Below are positions 40,769 through 49,211 of a stretch of 64,000 nt of DNA, piece after piece. The notes under the pieces were generated by a model, which saw only the letters and a list, made by a program, of their open reading frames with translations, made no database searches and was not told the origin of the DNA. The position numbers were made by a program, and so were the translations under genes. Position 1 is the first letter of the stretch. Every line of letters starts with the position of its first letter. The stretch covers positions 186,001-250,000 of the forward strand of contig JAFVGZ010000003.1 in the NCBI GenBank assembly GCA_017478025.1, in the 5' to 3' direction. Source of the stretch: Prevotella sp. (GTDB lineage: Bacteria > Bacteroidota > Bacteroidia > Bacteroidales > Bacteroidaceae).

Positions 40769-42769
40769 TTACTGGATAAGCCGTATGCAGGGAAGGGAGT
40801 ATTCGCTACTGTAGCGCAGCATCTGTTCTGCAAGGGTCTCAGAGAAATCCAATAAGACATCCTCCACCATTCCGTCTTTGTCCGTTACGGCAGTCATGCG
40901 AGGATTGAGGAATCCTTTATAAGGTGCGATGTTAAGCGTCTCATAACGTTTCAGCACCTCTGCGTGCAGCTCTCTGTCAAGCTTCACTCCGTAGCGTTCC
41001 ACAAGGTCACGTGCTGCGGCATAGTCACCCTCACTCTTGATACGCTGCACCTCAAAGAGCAGGCGGGCGAAGAGCTGACGCAGTTGTGCGTAGTCATGGA
41101 TTTGCAGGTATGTCTTTCCGTCCCGCTTAACGAGCTCCACCGTACCGGCAGGTGCATTCTCGTAACACCAGTTAGCAATGAGTGCGCGGTTACGCATGTG
41201 GGCCTCCTGCAGGTCATTGCCCAACTTTATCCTGACACCCTGGGTCATCATGCCGTTGAGCATGTATGAATAGTAGTTTGACTTGTATGCCTCGCCATCG
41301 GGCAGCAGTCCCAGTTCCACCAGTTTGGAGTCTGCTATGTAGTACAGGCCAAAAAGGTCGGCACGGGCTTCCTCTATCACATTGCCATACTCCTTCAGGG
41401 CATCTGAGCTGACTCCGGGCAGCAATTGTCCGCTACCGTGACCCAAACACTCATGCAAGTCGGTATGCAACTCGTCGCAGAGGCTGCCGTATTGTCTGAT
41501 CATCTGCCGCGTTGCATCATCACACACAAACTCGTCCAGGAATCCGCTCTTCTTTGCCGCTTCGTCATAGGCATGCGTGAAATTGGTTATTGTGATGCTC
41601 TTTGAACCGTAGCGCGCCCTTATCCAGTCGGCGTTTGGCAGGTTAATGCCAATGGCGGTAGAGGGATACTCGTCTCCCCCTATCATAGCTGCACAGATAG
41701 CATTGGCCACAACACCCGTGACGCGAGGTTTGCGGAAACGCGGGTCAATGGGCGAATGATCCTCAAACCACTGGGCATTGCTGCTGATGGTCTGCGTTCG
41801 GCGGGTTGCTACGGGGTCTTTATATTCCACGATGCCTTCCCACGATGCCTTATAGCCCAGCGGATCGCCATAGACCTCTATGAAGCCGTTGATGAAATCT
41901 ATACGCCCTTCCGTCTCTTTCAGCCACTCTATGCTGTAAGTGTCAAAGACATGCAAATCACCCGTAGTGTAATACTCTATAAGCAAGTCTATTACGCGCT
42001 TTTGCTGTTCATTTTCTGCATACTGTTTCGCCTTCTCCAAATTGCCTATAATCTTCTGTATATAGGGCCCGTATTTACCGTTCAGAAACCACACATCCTC
42101 GCTGAGCGTACCGTCCTCATTCTTGCAAAGCGTGCTGTTGAGTCCCCACGACGGAGCACCATCATCAGCAGAGGTGGCTGACTGTGGCTGAGACTGCTGT
42201 TGCTGCTTGTAAAACGCCTCCACCTCAGCCTGTGTCACGCCGCCCTGATAGTAGTTGCATGCAGAGGTCAGCACCAGGTCATCACCCGGCGTTCTGTTGA
42301 CGCGCTGAGGCAGCACATCGGGGTCAAAGATTACAGGCGCAATGATGTGGAGAAGTTCGTCAGCAGGCATAGGAAGCAGCTCTGACGGCACCTGACGCAC
42401 GGCATTCTCAAAGAAATCGCGTGAGAATGCGGGCTGAAATTTCTCTGAACCATAGTGGTGGTATATTCCGTTGGAAAACCATACGCGCTTCAGATACTCC
42501 TCAAGGGCGAGGCTGTCGGCAGAATTCTTTACATCCTCGCTACATTCACTCTGCTGAAACGTCTGATAGACAGCCTCCAGTGTGCGACGGATGAGAAGAT
42601 TGTATCGTCCGAACTGATCGAACGTGATGTCACGCCCCCAGAGAGTAGCCTCTGAGAGGTAGTAGATGTATGCTTTCTGGCGGGTGGTGAGTTCCTGGAA
42701 TCCCGGGAGGGAATAGCGCAGCATTTGAATGTCAGCAAAACGTTCTGACATATTTTCAACCTGAGTCAT
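40769..42769 (-). CDS. dipeptidyl-peptidase III-type M49 zinc metallopeptidase
   Basis: A 666-residue peptidase. The family-49 zinc motif HECLGHGSG (HExxGH, about residue 440) and the downstream zinc-binding glutamate in EEARADLFGLYYI (about residue 470) are both present. Members remove dipeptides from peptide N-termini. No signal peptide is seen (starts MTQVENMSERFADIQML), so it is predicted cytoplasmic. One base separates it from the DUF4738 lipoprotein gene, indicating one transcript. Confidence 0.9.
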   Translation of the reverse strand: MTQVENMSERFADIQMLRYSLPGFQELTTRQKAYIYYLSEATLWGRDITFDQFGRYNLLIRRTLEAVYQTFQQSECSEDVKNSADSLALEEYLKRVWFSNGIYHHYGSEKFQPAFSRDFFENAVRQVPSELLPMPADELLHIIAPVIFDPDVLPQRVNRTPGDDLVLTSACNYYQGGVTQAEVEAFYKQQQQSQPQSATSADDGAPSWGLNSTLCKNEDGTLSEDVWFLNGKYGPYIQKIIGNLEKAKQYAENEQQKRVIDLLIEYYTTGDLHVFDTYSIEWLKETEGRIDFINGFIEVYGDPLGYKASWEGIVEYKDPVATRRTQTISSNAQWFEDHSPIDPRFRKPRVTGVVANAICAAMIGGDEYPSTAIGINLPNADWIRARYGSKSITITNFTHAYDEAAKKSGFLDEFVCDDATRQMIRQYGSLCDELHTDLHECLGHGSGQLLPGVSSDALKEYGNVIEEARADLFGLYYIADSKLVELGLLPDGEAYKSNYYSYMLNGMMTQGVRIKLGNDLQEAHMRNRALIANWCYENAPAGTVELVKRDGKTYLQIHDYAQLRQLFARLLFEVQRIKSEGDYAAARDLVERYGVKLDRELHAEVLKRYETLNIAPYKGFLNPRMTAVTDKDGMVEDVLLDFSETLAEQMLRYSSEYSLPCIRLIQ

Positions 42770-43585
42770 TTATTTTAGTGTTAGAGATTTCTTGCCTTCT
42801 GGAGAAATGAGGATATTGACGCGATAGCTCGTCTCGCTGTCGGGAATGGCGAGAACAGCAGTAAAGGAGACGCCCTCTGAGGTAGCACGCCCGAAGAGAA
42901 TGTCTGAGAGTATCGCCTGCGAGAGGAAACTCTCCGGCACAAGTGCGGAGAAGTCCTGTTTCTTTATATCCTGACCGAATATCTTTCCTTTTTCGCCGTA
43001 AACGCCGATATACACGAAGTTGTCATAGTATATCGTCTCTACTTCTAACCCGTCAAGGTTTGTCCCTTGTAAATATACCTTGTAAGTGGTAGGATTGACT
43101 TGCGAATAGACGTGATAACGCTTGCCAGATGCTATCATCACGGTATCGCGCTTGATCTTTCTGCCCTGATTTACAGCAACCTTGGAGACGTCATTCCTTA
43201 TTGGAAGTACCGTTTCTTCACTCTTCACGAAAGACAGCTCTTCGCCACTGGATGATGTCATAACCAAAGAAGAATTAGTGAGTTTCTGGATGAAATAAGA
43301 AATGTCACCCTCGTTACCCACTACAAGAGTATCTCCCTTGACTGAGAAAGGTGCCGGTGCGGTGAGTGAATCATTATAGAATATGGTATCACCCAAAAAG
43401 GTAAAAACCACATTACCCATGTACTCATCTTCCCACGAACCTTGCAATTGTGCCCTTGCAATACTGTCAGATGACAGATTCTGCTCAGGGGCCGCCCCTC
43501 GCTTATCACAGGATACGGAAATGAGCATAACCGTCACAATTACAAGCGGTAAGGTGAGAAAAGATATAATTCTTCTTGAATTCAT
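42770..43585 (-). CDS. DUF4738 domain lipoprotein
   Basis: 271 residues with a lipoprotein signal (MNSRRIISFLTLPLVIVTVM, lipobox SVSC at about residue 26). The first half of the mature protein looks like a beta-barrel/lipocalin-like repeat (QLQGSWEDEYMGNVVFTFLG). The second half (RYHVYSQVNPTTYKVYLQG, NFVYIGVYGEKGKIFGQDI) matches DUF4738, of unknown function. It heads the pair with the M49 peptidase and has its own promoter. Confidence 0.8.
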   Translation of the reverse strand: MNSRRIISFLTLPLVIVTVMLISVSCDKRGAAPEQNLSSDSIARAQLQGSWEDEYMGNVVFTFLGDTIFYNDSLTAPAPFSVKGDTLVVGNEGDISYFIQKLTNSSLVMTSSSGEELSFVKSEETVLPIRNDVSKVAVNQGRKIKRDTVMIASGKRYHVYSQVNPTTYKVYLQGTNLDGLEVETIYYDNFVYIGVYGEKGKIFGQDIKKQDFSALVPESFLSQAILSDILFGRATSEGVSFTAVLAIPDSETSYRVNILISPEGKKSLTLK

Positions 43586-43611
43586 TACTATGCTTTCATA
43601 TAATAATGTAG

Positions 43612-43619
43612 CAAAATTA
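43612..43619 (-). promoter_or_regulatory. -7 promoter element of the DUF4738 gene
   Basis: On the minus strand this reads TAATTTTG, a TAnnTTTG match, 26 bases upstream of the ATG. Confidence 0.55.
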
Positions 43620-43703
43620 CAACTTTTTTTTCAAAAAAATGAAAGAAATAAAGATTTTTTCTCTTTTTACATACATTTTATAGTTCTATTTACGAAAAAT
43701 TTG

Positions 43704-43711
43704 TACCTTTG
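43704..43711 (+). promoter_or_regulatory. -7 promoter element of the HU/SPOR gene
   Basis: TACCTTTG matches the Bacteroidetes -7 box, 66 bases before the ATG; the -33 region is AT-rich without an exact TTTG at the best spacing. Confidence 0.6.
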
Positions 43712-43777
43712 TGCTTGGTTGTGAAAGAGCCACGTTTTAGTATTATACTTTAAGTATATAGACCTAAACTCCACTAA

Positions 43778-44698
43778 ATGAATGAATTATCAAGACATAT
43801 TGAGATTTTGCTGGTCAATAATGACTGCGTAACCGTACCAGGTTTGGGCGGTTTCGTGGCTCATTATGAACAGTCTCATTGCTCAGAAAATATCTTCTAT
43901 CCTCCCTTGCGTACGCTCGGATTCAATGCGCAACTTCAGCACAATGACTACCTTCTGGCCCAGTCATATCAGGATGCCTACGATATCTCCTACCCTGAAG
44001 CGTTCCGACGCATAGAGAAGGAGGTGGAGGAAATACGCCAGACAATGGTGGTGGAAGGCAGCTACCAGTTTCACGGAATAGGTACGCTGACCCTCGACAC
44101 CGATGAACACCTCACGTTTACTCCTGCCTCTGCAGGGTTACAGACTCCTTCGCTATTCGGACTTGGCACATTCAGTCTTGACGAGTTGGAGGAATTGCCA
44201 TCGAGCAACACGAAGATTGTTCCTCTGATGCCGGCTATGAGAAAAGTGGCTGCTGCCATACTTGTGATGATCATCTTCACTCTGTCAATACTGCCTGCAG
44301 GCAGAGGCAGCGACAGTAACATCGTAGAGGGAATGGTGCAGAGCTCAATAGTGAATATGTCGGCCTTGACCAACATAATAAATAATGACACGAGCGCGCA
44401 CGCGACGGAGCAGACCTCTGTCATTCAGACACAGCAGCAGGAAGAGGCAGTAGAAGAGACAAGAAAGGACTATACCATAGTCCTGGCAAGCAAAGTGTGT
44501 CGTGGCGGAGCTAACGACATGATAGCTGCGATGGAGCTGGAAGGCCTGAACGAGGCTCAGATACTGGAGAGCAATCCGCACAACCGGAAGGTTATCTACG
44601 GAAGCTATGCTACGGAAGCTGAGGCAGCGCAAGCACTACGCACCCTGAGAGAAGAAAGCGAACGCTTCAGCCAGGCGTGGGTAATGGATTTGAGATAA
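43778..44698 (+). CDS. HU-CCDC81/SPOR-domain membrane protein
   Basis: 306 residues. Residues 1-110 form the bacterial HU-CCDC81 pair of HU-like domains (IEILLVNNDCVTVPGLGGFVA, SYQFHGIGTLTLD). A single membrane segment follows at about 148-170 (KVAAAILVMIIFTLSIL). The C-terminus (about 228-306, DYTIVLASKVCRGGANDMI to SYATEAEAAQALRTLRE) is a SPOR domain, which binds glycan strands stripped of stem peptides at the division site. The topology puts the HU part in the cytoplasm and the SPOR part in the periplasm, possibly tying DNA or filaments to septal wall. Confidence 0.85.
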   Translation: MNELSRHIEILLVNNDCVTVPGLGGFVAHYEQSHCSENIFYPPLRTLGFNAQLQHNDYLLAQSYQDAYDISYPEAFRRIEKEVEEIRQTMVVEGSYQFHGIGTLTLDTDEHLTFTPASAGLQTPSLFGLGTFSLDELEELPSSNTKIVPLMPAMRKVAAAILVMIIFTLSILPAGRGSDSNIVEGMVQSSIVNMSALTNIINNDTSAHATEQTSVIQTQQQEEAVEETRKDYTIVLASKVCRGGANDMIAAMELEGLNEAQILESNPHNRKVIYGSYATEAEAAQALRTLREESERFSQAWVMDLR

Positions 44699-44810
44699 TG
44701 CATAATTCATAGTGCATAATGCATCGCTCGGCCCAGTGGGATGCTTGCGTAACAAATGATGAACAAGAACTTCTTCGCTCAGCCCTATGTAACGCTTGCC
44801 TAAGCAAGAA
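44698..44810. repeat. Two inverted REP-like copies
   Basis: 44698-44752 reads, on the minus strand, TTACGCAAGCATCCC then GGGCCGAGCGATGCATTATGC. 44771-44810 is a second, more diverged inverted copy with GGGCTGAGCGAAG on the minus strand. They begin directly after the stop codon of the HU/SPOR gene and fill most of the gap to the FHA gene. Confidence 0.75.
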
Positions 44811-44853
44811 CTCTTTAACTTCTTCGGAAACTTGAAATCTTTAATTATTCTGC

Positions 44854-45372
44854 ATGAAACGAGTAAGATGTCCGAAATGTGATAATTTCATCACGTTTGA
44901 TGAAACGAGATATGAGGCTGGACAGACATTGGTTTTCTCCTGCCCACAATGTAACAAGGACTTTTCCATACGCATGGGCGTATCGAAACTACGCAAGCAA
45001 CAGAAGGATGAAAATCCCACGGTAGAGTCGGAAGATGCCGGCGTAGGGGCTATTGTGGTGATAGAGAACATGTTTCACTACAAGCAGGTCTATCCCCTGC
45101 GTATGGGTGACAACGTGATAGGTCGCTATATGAAAGGCTCAAAATGTAACACTCCGATAGAGACCAATGACCCATCGATGGACATGAACCATTGCGTCAT
45201 CAACGTTTCACGCGACAAACGGGGAAACCTGAAGTACGTGCTGCGTGACGGGCCGAGCTATACAGGCACCTTTGTGGATAATCAGATATTGGGGGACAAT
45301 GAACGTCGCGTAATAGAAGACGGTACACTTTTCACCATTGGCGCCACAAGCATCATTCTTAAGGTAAAATAA
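44854..45372 (+). CDS. FHA-domain protein with N-terminal zinc ribbon
   Basis: 172 residues. An N-terminal zinc ribbon (CPKCDN and CPQCNKD, residues 6-31) of MJ0042 type is followed by a linker and an FHA domain (about 72-172: MGDNVIGRYMKGSKC, PSMDMNHCVINV, SYTGTFVDNQILG). FHA domains bind phosphothreonine peptides. The conserved SxxH region is varied (SMDMNH), so phosphopeptide binding is not assured. No Ser/Thr kinase gene is nearby. Confidence 0.85.
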   Translation: MKRVRCPKCDNFITFDETRYEAGQTLVFSCPQCNKDFSIRMGVSKLRKQQKDENPTVESEDAGVGAIVVIENMFHYKQVYPLRMGDNVIGRYMKGSKCNTPIETNDPSMDMNHCVINVSRDKRGNLKYVLRDGPSYTGTFVDNQILGDNERRVIEDGTLFTIGATSIILKVK

Positions 45373-45514
45373 TGTACAATTTACCATGTACAATGTACAA
45401 ATTTTATTTTGCCATTTCACTATTTTGCTTTTCCCCGTTTTCCCATTATCGACTCTCCCTCCTATAGGGGGGGAGTTGGAGGGAGGCCTCCTATAGAGGG
45501 GAGGTGGAGGGGGG
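45371..45514. repeat. Inverted composite repeat between the FHA gene and recQ
   Basis: ATGTACAATTTACC/ATGTACAATGTACAAA (45371-45400), an A/T stretch, then CTCCCTCCTATAGGGGGGGAG (45453-45473) and CCTCCTATAGAGGGGAGG (45487-45504). It is the mirror image of the composites at 33065 and 35486, oriented towards the minus-strand gene. Confidence 0.8.
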
Positions 45515-47467
45515 CTAAATAAGGGTTATCTCGCTGCCATCCATTGAGAGACGTTCATCATCGCGCAGTTCTTGCAAAGTTGCTGCAAGCTGTTCTGAAG
45601 AATAACCTAATAGTTTTAACTCGCTAACATGATGAGGCTTACCATCTGACAGGAGCGTCAATACAGCTTGACGCACTTTCTCGCTTTTCGTTTCTTTGGA
45701 GTCACGTGCAGCTATCCTGCGTGCCCTGCAGACATCACATGTGCCACAATCCTCCTGAAGCTGCTCTCCGAAGTAATCAAGTATGAGCCGCTGACGGCAT
45801 ATACCATCCACTCCCTGCGACATATATTCTAACATCTTGTCTGCCCGCTCCCTGTAGCGCTGCTGCATGTCTTCATATACGGCACGGGGGATATTGAGAT
45901 GGTCGGAATCTACTCTGTCGCGCGTGAAGGTAATTGTAGGAACACGCCTGCGAGGTACGTAATTGACAATACGTTTCTGAGATAACGACTTGAGTGTGAA
46001 GTGGAATGTGTCTTCCGTCATAGAACACTTATTGCACAGAAACGAGGTCTCTATGTATGTCATATCAGAGAAAAGCGTACCGTAGTACCGCAACAAGGTC
46101 TCTAAGAGCATGCTCTCGTTGTGCGTGAGATGAAGTATGGGATCATCCAATTGATATGGTGCCACAATAATCTTCACACGCGCGGCTTCGTCGTTTTCCG
46201 GCTGATAGACAAGGTATTCTGCATTTTGCAGCAATTTAAGCGCACTTTCCACCGAGGTGGGAAAGTGGTGGTACTTGATGCAAAAGGTGTCCATATCAAA
46301 CTCTAATGTAGCGCCGTTACCGCTGTCTATTCCTATATAGAAATAGAAACAGAGATGGTCATAGACACGGCGTACGTAGTCTTTGGGCGGGAAGGCATTG
46401 GCTATACGCCTGCTGAAACTCGTGCGGTCAGAGTTATCACATAGCAATACCGCATAGCTCAGCTCTCCGTCACGCCCTGCACGCCCTGCTTCCTGATAGT
46501 ACTCCTCCAGAGAATCGGGGCAATCCATGTGGACGACTAACCGCACATCAGCCTTATCAATACCCATACCAAAGGCATTTGTGGCTACCATAACATCTAT
46601 CTCGCCGTCCTGCCATTGATGCTGCCGCTGCGTCTTTATGGCAGAGTCAAGCCCCGCGTGATAATAGGTGGAATTGAGTCCCTGCTGGTTAAGTTCACGC
46701 GACAACTCTTTGGTTTTCTTACGGTTGCGCGTATATACGATAGCTGTCCCTTTGACCGAACGTAGGATGCGTGCTAATTCTACGTATTTATCTTCCACGT
46801 ATCGAACCACGTATGTGATGTTCCGACGCAGGAAACTCATGGAATAGACATGAGGACGGTATTCCGTTGTAGCTATGTCAGCAGGGCTATGCTTTCCGAA
46901 CTCCAGTTTCTCCGTTATATCCTTAACAACAGCAGGTGTTGCCGTTGCCGTGAGCGCAAGTAACGGAACGGAGGGAAGGATGCTGCGCAATTCATTGATT
47001 TTCAAATAAGAAGGGCGAAAATCATAACCCCATTGCGAGATGCAATGTGCCTCATCCACGGTGATGAAACACACGTTCATATACGCGAGTTTGGCGAGAA
47101 AGAGTTCATTGGAGAGACGCTCAGGCGATACATAGAGAAATTTCACGGCACCGAAAATGGCATTATCCAGAATACTGATAATTTTGTTCCGGCTGATGCC
47201 AGAATGTATTGCTTCTGCCTGTATGCCTATGGCTTTCAGGTGCTCCACCTGGTCTTGCATCAAAGCGATAAGGGGCGTGATGATAATACATACGCCTTTA
47301 ACTGCCAGAGCCGGAACCTGAAATGTTATGCTCTTGCCTCCACCAGTCGGCATGAGCCCCAAAGTGTCGTGTCCGGCACCGATGCTACGGATAATGTCCA
47401 GCTGAATGCTGCGAAAGGAGGTGTAGCCGTAGTATTGCTTAAGTATGTGTAGATAGTCAGGTGTCAG
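45515..47467 (-). CDS. recQ: RecQ-family DNA helicase
   Basis: A superfamily 2 helicase: Q-motif region GYTSFRSIQ, Walker A LMPTGGGKSITF, DEAH box VDEAHCISQWGYDFRP, motif VI QEAGRAGRDG, the zinc-binding Cys set (CRQRLILDYFGEQLQEDCGTC region, about 555) and a C-terminal winged helix. An ATG-like start cutting at 47362 would lose the Q motif. In frame between a TAA and the Q motif the best candidate is CTG at 47467, which overlaps the recJ stop as CTGA; this gives 650 residues. The start codon is inferred. It unwinds DNA in recombination repair, matching its recJ neighbour. Confidence 0.88.
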   Translation of the reverse strand: MTPDYLHILKQYYGYTSFRSIQLDIIRSIGAGHDTLGLMPTGGGKSITFQVPALAVKGVCIIITPLIALMQDQVEHLKAIGIQAEAIHSGISRNKIISILDNAIFGAVKFLYVSPERLSNELFLAKLAYMNVCFITVDEAHCISQWGYDFRPSYLKINELRSILPSVPLLALTATATPAVVKDITEKLEFGKHSPADIATTEYRPHVYSMSFLRRNITYVVRYVEDKYVELARILRSVKGTAIVYTRNRKKTKELSRELNQQGLNSTYYHAGLDSAIKTQRQHQWQDGEIDVMVATNAFGMGIDKADVRLVVHMDCPDSLEEYYQEAGRAGRDGELSYAVLLCDNSDRTSFSRRIANAFPPKDYVRRVYDHLCFYFYIGIDSGNGATLEFDMDTFCIKYHHFPTSVESALKLLQNAEYLVYQPENDEAARVKIIVAPYQLDDPILHLTHNESMLLETLLRYYGTLFSDMTYIETSFLCNKCSMTEDTFHFTLKSLSQKRIVNYVPRRRVPTITFTRDRVDSDHLNIPRAVYEDMQQRYRERADKMLEYMSQGVDGICRQRLILDYFGEQLQEDCGTCDVCRARRIAARDSKETKSEKVRQAVLTLLSDGKPHHVSELKLLGYSSEQLAATLQELRDDERLSMDGSEITLI

Positions 47468-49197
47468 AGTTCCTCCCCGGCATCCTTAATATGGATGTCT
47501 TCAATCTGTAGCTGCACATTGCCCTTCTTATAGATATTCTCTTCTATGGTGTATGCAATGTCAAATGAGCGACGCGATTTGATGTATCTGGCAGCTGAGG
47601 ATTGTCCGAAGGCTATACCATTGACAACTGTTGGTGAATTGGAATCTACTAACTCCAGCTTTATATGTTCCTGCTCACGTCCCACTACCTTTGATGTGCC
47701 GAAATCAAAGACTCGCTCAGTAACGAAAACTGGCTTAGGATTACCGGGACCGAATGGCGAGAAGCGCTTCAGGTCATGCAGCAGTCGTTTGTTGATGTCG
47801 CTGAAATTGATGATGGCATCAACGGAGAGTGACGGATGAAGCTTAATTCCCTCAATATGCTCATCCACATATTTACGGAAGGCCTCAGCGAAGCGCTCAC
47901 GGTCTTCCCACCTGATGGTGAGGCCGCAGGCGTAGGTGTGTCCGCCAAAGTTTACTAACAAGTCACGACAGCTTTTTATGGCATCGTATATGTCAAATCC
48001 ACCGACGCTACGTGCGGAGCCGGTAGCAAATTCACCGTCACGCGTGAGCACCACAGTAGGTTTGAAGTAAAGTTCCGTGAGACGTGATGCAACGATACCG
48101 ATAACGCCCTTGTTCCAATCTTCATCATATATGACGATGCACGAGGACTGTCCCTTCTCACCAAGACCTGCAACGATATTGTTGGCTTCTTCGGTCATGT
48201 GTCGGTCAATGTCGCGACGCTGGTCGTTGTATGCGTCGATATGCTTCGCTATCTCCATAGCGCTGCTATAGTCCTTCTGCAACAACAGGTCAACAGACAG
48301 TCTTCCACTTTCGATACGCCCGGAAGCATTGAGGCGCGGACCTATCTTGAAGACTATATCGTTCATAGTAATCTCATGACTATGAAGGCCGCAGATGTCA
48401 ATCAGAGCCTTTACTCCGACACTCGGATTCTGATTGAGTTGTTTCAGTCCGTGATACGCAAGGATGCGGTTCTCGTCTGTCACTTCCACAAGGTCTGCGG
48501 CGATGCTCAGCGCGCACAGGTCGAGAAGCGTGAGAAGACGTGAGAATGGTATGCCGTTATTCTTTGCAAATCCCTGCATGAACTTGAATCCCACTCCACA
48601 GCCGCAGAGATGCTTGAAGGGGAACGGATCGTCAGCGCGCTTGGGATTGAGAATGGCAAAGGCATCAGGCAATTCATCATCGGGAACGTGATGGTCGCAG
48701 ATGATGAAATCTATTCCCAATGATTTTGCGTACGCTATCTCGTCTATAGCCTTTATGCCGCAATCGAGTATGATTATGAGCGAGATACCTTGTGCGGCTG
48801 CATAGTCGATATTGCCCTTGCTGATACCATAGCCCTCGCTATAACGATCAGGGATATGATATTCGACGTTGCTATAGAACTGATTGAGGAATTTATAGAC
48901 AAGGGCTACGGCAGTACATCCGTCAACATCGTAATCGCCGAACACGAGTATGCGTTCTTTCCTACCTATAGCATCGTTGAGACGATCTACGGCCTTATCC
49001 ATATCCTTCATCAGGAATGGGTTCAGCAAATCATTCAACGCAGGATGGAAGAAACATTTTGCGGCAGATTCTGTTGTGATGTTATTACGCACAAGATGAG
49101 CTGTCAACACCGGAGAGATGTTGAGCTTCTCGCTGAGTTCCTTAGCCTGAAGGTTCTGTTTCTCAGTTGTTTGGCGTATGTTCCATTCAAATGTCAA
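47464..49197 (-). CDS. recJ: single-stranded-DNA-specific exonuclease RecJ
   Basis: 577 residues. DHH-family motifs: VFGDYDVDGCTAV (about 85), DCGIKAIDEI (about 145), ICDHHVPDDELPDA (about 165), the DHHA1 motif FGGHTYACGL (about 410) and an OB-like C-terminus. It degrades 5' ends of single-stranded DNA with RecQ in recombination repair. Adjacent recQ overlaps by 4 bases. Length matches the family. Confidence 0.95.
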   Translation of the reverse strand: MTFEWNIRQTTEKQNLQAKELSEKLNISPVLTAHLVRNNITTESAAKCFFHPALNDLLNPFLMKDMDKAVDRLNDAIGRKERILVFGDYDVDGCTAVALVYKFLNQFYSNVEYHIPDRYSEGYGISKGNIDYAAAQGISLIIILDCGIKAIDEIAYAKSLGIDFIICDHHVPDDELPDAFAILNPKRADDPFPFKHLCGCGVGFKFMQGFAKNNGIPFSRLLTLLDLCALSIAADLVEVTDENRILAYHGLKQLNQNPSVGVKALIDICGLHSHEITMNDIVFKIGPRLNASGRIESGRLSVDLLLQKDYSSAMEIAKHIDAYNDQRRDIDRHMTEEANNIVAGLGEKGQSSCIVIYDEDWNKGVIGIVASRLTELYFKPTVVLTRDGEFATGSARSVGGFDIYDAIKSCRDLLVNFGGHTYACGLTIRWEDRERFAEAFRKYVDEHIEGIKLHPSLSVDAIINFSDINKRLLHDLKRFSPFGPGNPKPVFVTERVFDFGTSKVVGREQEHIKLELVDSNSPTVVNGIAFGQSSAARYIKSRRSFDIAYTIEENIYKKGNVQLQIEDIHIKDAGEEL

Positions 49198-49211
49198 GAG
49201 TCTGTATCTGT

